A stretch of DNA of 64,000 nucleotides, taken from the NCBI RefSeq assembly GCF_009707125.1, contig NZ_WLVL01000057.1:1-64000 (forward strand), written 5' to 3'. Below, in pieces: positions 60,904-64,000 of this stretch (within the stretch, counting starts at the first letter, position 1; the number at the start of each line of letters is the position of its first letter). The position numbers and the translations under genes were made by a program. The notes under the pieces are model-generated. The model was not told the DNA's origin and made no database searches. It saw nothing but the letters and a program-made list of their open reading frames with translations. This stretch comes from Arsenicicoccus cauae (GTDB taxonomy: Bacteria; Actinomycetota; Actinomycetes; Actinomycetales; Dermatophilaceae).

Positions 60904-62088
60904 ATGATTTCGCGGGTGTCAGAGGACTCTGAGCCGGGCAGCGAGGCCGACGCGCGGGACAGCGGTAGCGGGTCGGTGGGCAACCTAGAGCTGTTCTTCG
61001 ACCTGGTGTTCGTGTACGCCATGTCGCAGCTGACCGAGCTGCTGCGGGACGACGTTTCGTGGCGCGGTTTCGGTCATGGTGTGCTCGGCCTGCTGGCGGT
61101 GTGGTGGGCCTGGGCCTGCTACACCTGGCTCACCAACACCGTCACCACGACTCGGGTGGTATCTCGCTGCCTGGTCATCGCCGCCATGGCTGCGATGCTG
61201 CTGGCCGCAAGCGCACTCCCGACCGCGTTCAGCACCGGAGCCCTCGTGTTCGGGCTTGCCCTGCTCGCCATCCGCGTCATCCACCTGGTCATGTTCGTCG
61301 TGTCCGCCTCCGACGACGACGAACACCTCCGTGCAGGCCTACTGCGGCTGGCCCCGAGCCTGATCATCGGACCAGTCCTGATCGCGGTCGCCGCCGCTTT
61401 CTCATCCCCCTACCGAGAGCTGCTCTGGATCGGTGCAGCCATCATCGACTTCGGCGGACCCCTGGTGGCCGGGGTCGAGGTTTTCCGGGTGGTGCCCTCC
61501 TACTTCGTCGAGCGCCACGGCAACATCATCATCATCGTGCTCGGTGAAGCCGTCGTCGGGCTGGGCACCGGGGCCAGCGCGCACCTGCAGCAACCGGTCG
61601 TGCTCGCCGCCGCCGTCCTCGGAGTCCTGATCGCCGCCTCGTTGTGGTGGACCTACTTCGGTCTGACCGCCGGCGCCGAGCGGCGCCTCAAAGACGCCGA
61701 CGGGCCCGAACGCGCCCGACTGGCCCGCGACGCCTACAGCTACCTACACCTTCCCCTGGTCGCCGGGGTCGGCTTCTTCGGCTTCGGCGCCAGCGCGGCG
61801 CTCGAGCACGTGTCCGACCCGTTACCGCTGCTGCCGGCCATCGCCCTCAGTGGCGGGGTGGGCCTGTTCTACGCCGCCGATGTCGCCTACCGATGGCGCG
61901 ATCACCATCAGCTCGTGCCGGACCGCCTCCTCGTGGCGGCCGCATCCCTGCTCATCATCCCGCCAGCACTGACCATGCCCGCATGGTCAGTACTGACGGC
62001 TCTCACCGCGGTCGGCGCCCTGCGCCTGACGTGGGAACTCGTGCGACAGCCGCGGATCGGTCCCGCAGCCGCCGGCCAAGTCCGCTAA
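60904..62088 (+). CDS. ltrA: low-temperature requirement protein A (LtrA) family membrane protein
   Basis: 394 residues with about 11 membrane helices. The family signature NLELFFDLVFVYAMSQLTEL opens the protein after a 25-residue acidic tail; RHGNIIIIVLGEAVVGLGTG and DAYSYLHLPLVAGVGFFGFG follow. LtrA was first found in Listeria as needed for growth in the cold; biochemical function is unknown. ATG 60904 lies close after GAAGGGG; a GTG five codons in is possible. Its stop abuts a probable remnant on the opposite strand. Confidence 0.85.
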   Translation: MISRVSEDSEPGSEADARDSGSGSVGNLELFFDLVFVYAMSQLTELLRDDVSWRGFGHGVLGLLAVWWAWACYTWLTNTVTTTRVVSRCLVIAAMAAMLLAASALPTAFSTGALVFGLALLAIRVIHLVMFVVSASDDDEHLRAGLLRLAPSLIIGPVLIAVAAAFSSPYRELLWIGAAIIDFGGPLVAGVEVFRVVPSYFVERHGNIIIIVLGEAVVGLGTGASAHLQQPVVLAAAVLGVLIAASLWWTYFGLTAGAERRLKDADGPERARLARDAYSYLHLPLVAGVGFFGFGASAALEHVSDPLPLLPAIALSGGVGLFYAADVAYRWRDHHQLVPDRLLVAAASLLIIPPALTMPAWSVLTALTAVGALRLTWELVRQPRIGPAAAGQVR

Positions 62089-62190
62089 GGCCAGAACTCC
62101 ACTGCCCCGTCACCAGTCCTCGCAATCGCGGTGTCGGTGCCGGTGAGGACGACGGCAGCGGCCTGGTGCGCGTCATACGGCCGGAGCTGG
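62085..62190 (-). pseudogene. possible PIN-domain (VapC-like) C-terminal remnant
   Basis: The minus-strand frame reads LRPYDAHQAAAVVLTGTDTA and ends GAVEFWP before TAG. LRxYDAxxxAAA followed by a GxDT strand is the pattern of the last conserved Asp region of PIN-domain RNases. No start, antitoxin gene or the other catalytic Asp residues are present, so it would be a dead fragment. It overlaps the ltrA stop codon. The match is short and could be coincidence. Confidence 0.3.
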
Positions 62191-62209
62191 CTCGGCCGCA
62201 GGGCGAGGG

Positions 62210-63922
62210 TCAGGTGCGCTTGACCTGGCCCTTGACCGGCCCGGTGCAGCGGACCTTGTCCTGAGGGTCGTAGTGGGTGTCGAAGCCGTCGGTCTTGACG
62301 ACCTGGCCGCCCTTGATCATCTGGCGGGTGATCGTGACCTCGAACCCGGGCACTGGCACCTGCGGCTGGCAGGTGGGGCTGTCGTCCTCGATCGTGCGCG
62401 GCGGCACGACCTTGCGGCGGGGGCTCTTGAGGGACTTCACCTCGTCGTAGCGCTTGGTGCTCCACAGCTCGAACTTCAGCACCCCGTCCTCGACCCAGGA
62501 GTGCACCAGCACGGCGTACGGGCTGTCGTTGCGCCACTTGTTGTCGAGGTCGGGCCAGTGGACGGTCGCCTCGCGGCCCTCCGGGTAGTGGGTGATGTAG
62601 AAGCTGTGGGCGCGGTGCTCGACCAGCTCCATGCCGGCGAAGAAGGCGGAGTTGAGCACGGAGGTGGAGACCTGCGAGACGCCGCCACCGGTGTCCCGCA
62701 CGTAGCGCGTGCCCTGGATGATCAGCGCGTCGCGGTAGCCCTTGGCCGGGGTGCGCTCCCCCACGATGCCGTTGAGGCTGAAGGTCTCCCCCGGCTTGAT
62801 GACCGTGCCGTCGATGGCGCCCGCCGCGAGCCGGATGTTGGCGGTGCGGTTGGGGTTGTAGGGCAGGTCGGCGTCGTAGCGGGAGATGACCTCCTTGATC
62901 CCCCACCGCGCGACGTCCTCGGTGCTGATGCCGGGCTCCACGGGCTGGGCCTTGACGGTCGCCGTGCGGGTGGGTGACGCGACCGCCCCGAGCACGGCGG
63001 TGGACAGCTGCTCGGCGGGCACCTCCGTGCCGTTGCGGCCGGGGACGGTCTGGGGACGGCCGTCGACGAGACGGACGCCGGCGTTGACGGGCGGCGTCTC
63101 GATGCCCGGGGCGACCCCGACGAGCAGCCGCCCCAGCTTGTCCTGGTCGACCTGTGGGGCGAGCGTCCCGTCCTTGGGGGCGAACGCGATCACCGACGCC
63201 AGCTGAGCGGGGGCCAGCACGCCCTTGTGGGTGCCGTCCGTGACGGTGACCGGGCCGGCCAGCACCGGTCGGGCGACGGTGGCGACGGCCTGGTCCACGG
63301 CCTTCTGCGGTATGGCGGGCTGCTGCTCCTGCATCACCGCGTCCGTCGTCGTGGTGCGGGGCCACTGCTCGAGCAGCTGCGAGCGGGTGCGGGCCACGTC
63401 GAGGCGACGGCCGACGACCGCGTCCTTGGCCTCGATGTCCCCCTTGGCGATGGACAGCGCACCGTCGGTCGCCGACACGTCGAGGGTGGCCCGGGCCTTG
63501 TCGAGGGCTGCGTCCAGCGTCTCCTCGTCCACGTCGACCCGCACGTCCCGGTCGCTCCCACCCGTGAGGTGGGCGACCACGTCGCGCGGGTCGAGCGAGA
63601 AGCGCGTGAGGCCGGTCAGGCTGCCCGGCACGTCGACGGACAGCCCCGCCGCGCGGGGGTCGATCGTGGCGCTCCGCTCGCCGGAGCGCAGCGTGATCGG
63701 CTTGGTCGTCAGGGGCGCGAGCCGCTCGGTGAGGGTGCGCTGGGCGGTGGCCTGGTCCATGCCGCCGATCGACACCCCGCCCACGCGTGACCCCGCGGGC
63801 GCCTGCCGGGTGAGGATCGCCGCGAGGCCGGCATACAGCCCCAGGAGCACGGCGAGCGAGACGAGCAGACGCACGAGCACAGCGGTGCCCGAGCGCCTCG
63901 TCCCGGAGGGGGAAGCAGCCAT
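62210..63922 (-). CDS. VanW family cell-wall protein
   Basis: About 570 residues. A single N-terminal membrane helix (about 15-38, VLVRLLVSLAVLLGLYAGLA) is followed by two PG-binding-4 domains (each of 100-130 residues, with GGMDQATAQRTLTERL and the later VVGRRLDVARTRSQLLEQW). Then comes the VanW domain with NIRLAAGAIDGTVIKPGETF, GYRDALIIQG and GGGVSQVSTSVLNSAFFAGM, ending in a short C-terminal tail. VanW was named from vancomycin-resistance clusters, but most members act in general envelope maintenance. ATG 63922 has AGGAG 6 bases upstream. No van genes lie near. Confidence 0.87.
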   Translation of the reverse strand: MAASPSGTRRSGTAVLVRLLVSLAVLLGLYAGLAAILTRQAPAGSRVGGVSIGGMDQATAQRTLTERLAPLTTKPITLRSGERSATIDPRAAGLSVDVPGSLTGLTRFSLDPRDVVAHLTGGSDRDVRVDVDEETLDAALDKARATLDVSATDGALSIAKGDIEAKDAVVGRRLDVARTRSQLLEQWPRTTTTDAVMQEQQPAIPQKAVDQAVATVARPVLAGPVTVTDGTHKGVLAPAQLASVIAFAPKDGTLAPQVDQDKLGRLLVGVAPGIETPPVNAGVRLVDGRPQTVPGRNGTEVPAEQLSTAVLGAVASPTRTATVKAQPVEPGISTEDVARWGIKEVISRYDADLPYNPNRTANIRLAAGAIDGTVIKPGETFSLNGIVGERTPAKGYRDALIIQGTRYVRDTGGGVSQVSTSVLNSAFFAGMELVEHRAHSFYITHYPEGREATVHWPDLDNKWRNDSPYAVLVHSWVEDGVLKFELWSTKRYDEVKSLKSPRRKVVPPRTIEDDSPTCQPQVPVPGFEVTITRQMIKGGQVVKTDGFDTHYDPQDKVRCTGPVKGQVKRT

Positions 63923-64000
63923 CACAACTCCTGGATCAGACGGTCAGAGACACGTTACGTCGTCCACCGTCACGACAAGTGACCAAACGCGCCACGGTAG

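Noticed and set aside
62210-63922. Vancomycin-resistance cluster because of VanW
   Set aside because: No vanH, vanA, vanX, vanS or vanR-like genes; VanW-domain proteins are common envelope proteins in actinobacteria.

Overview
The window is high-GC DNA from an actinobacterium. WhiB7, an AdnA/AdnB helicase-nuclease pair, UPF0182, DUF3107, DUF3117, a succinylase-type diaminopimelate set and an actinobacterial rRNA leader all point that way. Many GTG starts, stop/start overlaps of the GTGA or ATGA kind, and compact operons fit Micrococcales, possibly Intrasporangiaceae/Dermatophilaceae; the family guess is inference. The window is ordinary core chromosome apart from one small accessory segment at 58.5-62.2 kb. 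No CRISPR array, IS element, prophage or biosynthetic cluster is visible. Left end (1-600): the minus strand carries the promoter and leader region of an rRNA operon whose 16S gene should begin just left of base 1. Two tandem promoters and a boxA-like element are readable. Initiator tRNA-fMet with its palindromic terminator lies just upstream. 0.6-31 kb: this follows, nearly gene for gene, the mycobacterial Rv3193c-Rv3211 neighbourhood, as I recall it: UPF0182, a PDZ/S16 protease, a DUF2342 protein, an E1-like protein, an ABC1 kinase, whiB7, uvrD2, nudC, adnB, adnA, an alkyltransferase-like protein, moeZ, a TetR regulator, DUF3107, a ferritin-like protein and a DEAD-box helicase. MoaE, NUDIX, M48, enoyl-CoA hydratase and GlsB genes are interspersed. 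whiB7 has a long leader with an 87-codon upstream ORF and a terminator-like hairpin. 31-43 kb: a looser set of a BCCT osmolyte transporter, a RecB-type nuclease, a PHP phosphoesterase, a MaoC hydratase, a ThrE-type exporter, aminopeptidase P, a general stress protein, an acyl-CoA dehydrogenase, a RIO kinase preceded by a 30-codon overlapping ORF, and an L,D-transpeptidase. 43-58.5 kb: this follows the mycobacterial Rv1177-Rv1232c neighbourhood: an MgtE-like protein, DUF1003, Mrp, TatB, SigE, an O-methyltransferase, DUF3117, a LOG protein, dapE, dapD, dapC and fdxC, plus an enoyl-CoA isomerase, a PIG-V-like mannosyltransferase, a DivIVA-domain protein, a lysozyme-like protein and citrate synthase. 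DapD, DapC and DapE give the succinylase branch to meso-diaminopimelate and lysine. The anti-sigma gene normally next to sigE is absent. 58.5-62.2 kb: accessory segment with a shortened SRPBCC-family gene translationally coupled to a zinc alcohol dehydrogenase, a frameshifted aldo/keto reductase tail, an LtrA-type membrane protein, and possible gene remnants at both edges. A VanW-family cell-wall protein closes the window. I found no convincing new multigene system. The observations most worth checking are the whiB7 leader, the shrunken SRPBCC/ADH pair, the kinase fold lacking catalytic acids, the RIO leader ORF and a 32-bp-period tandem repeat.
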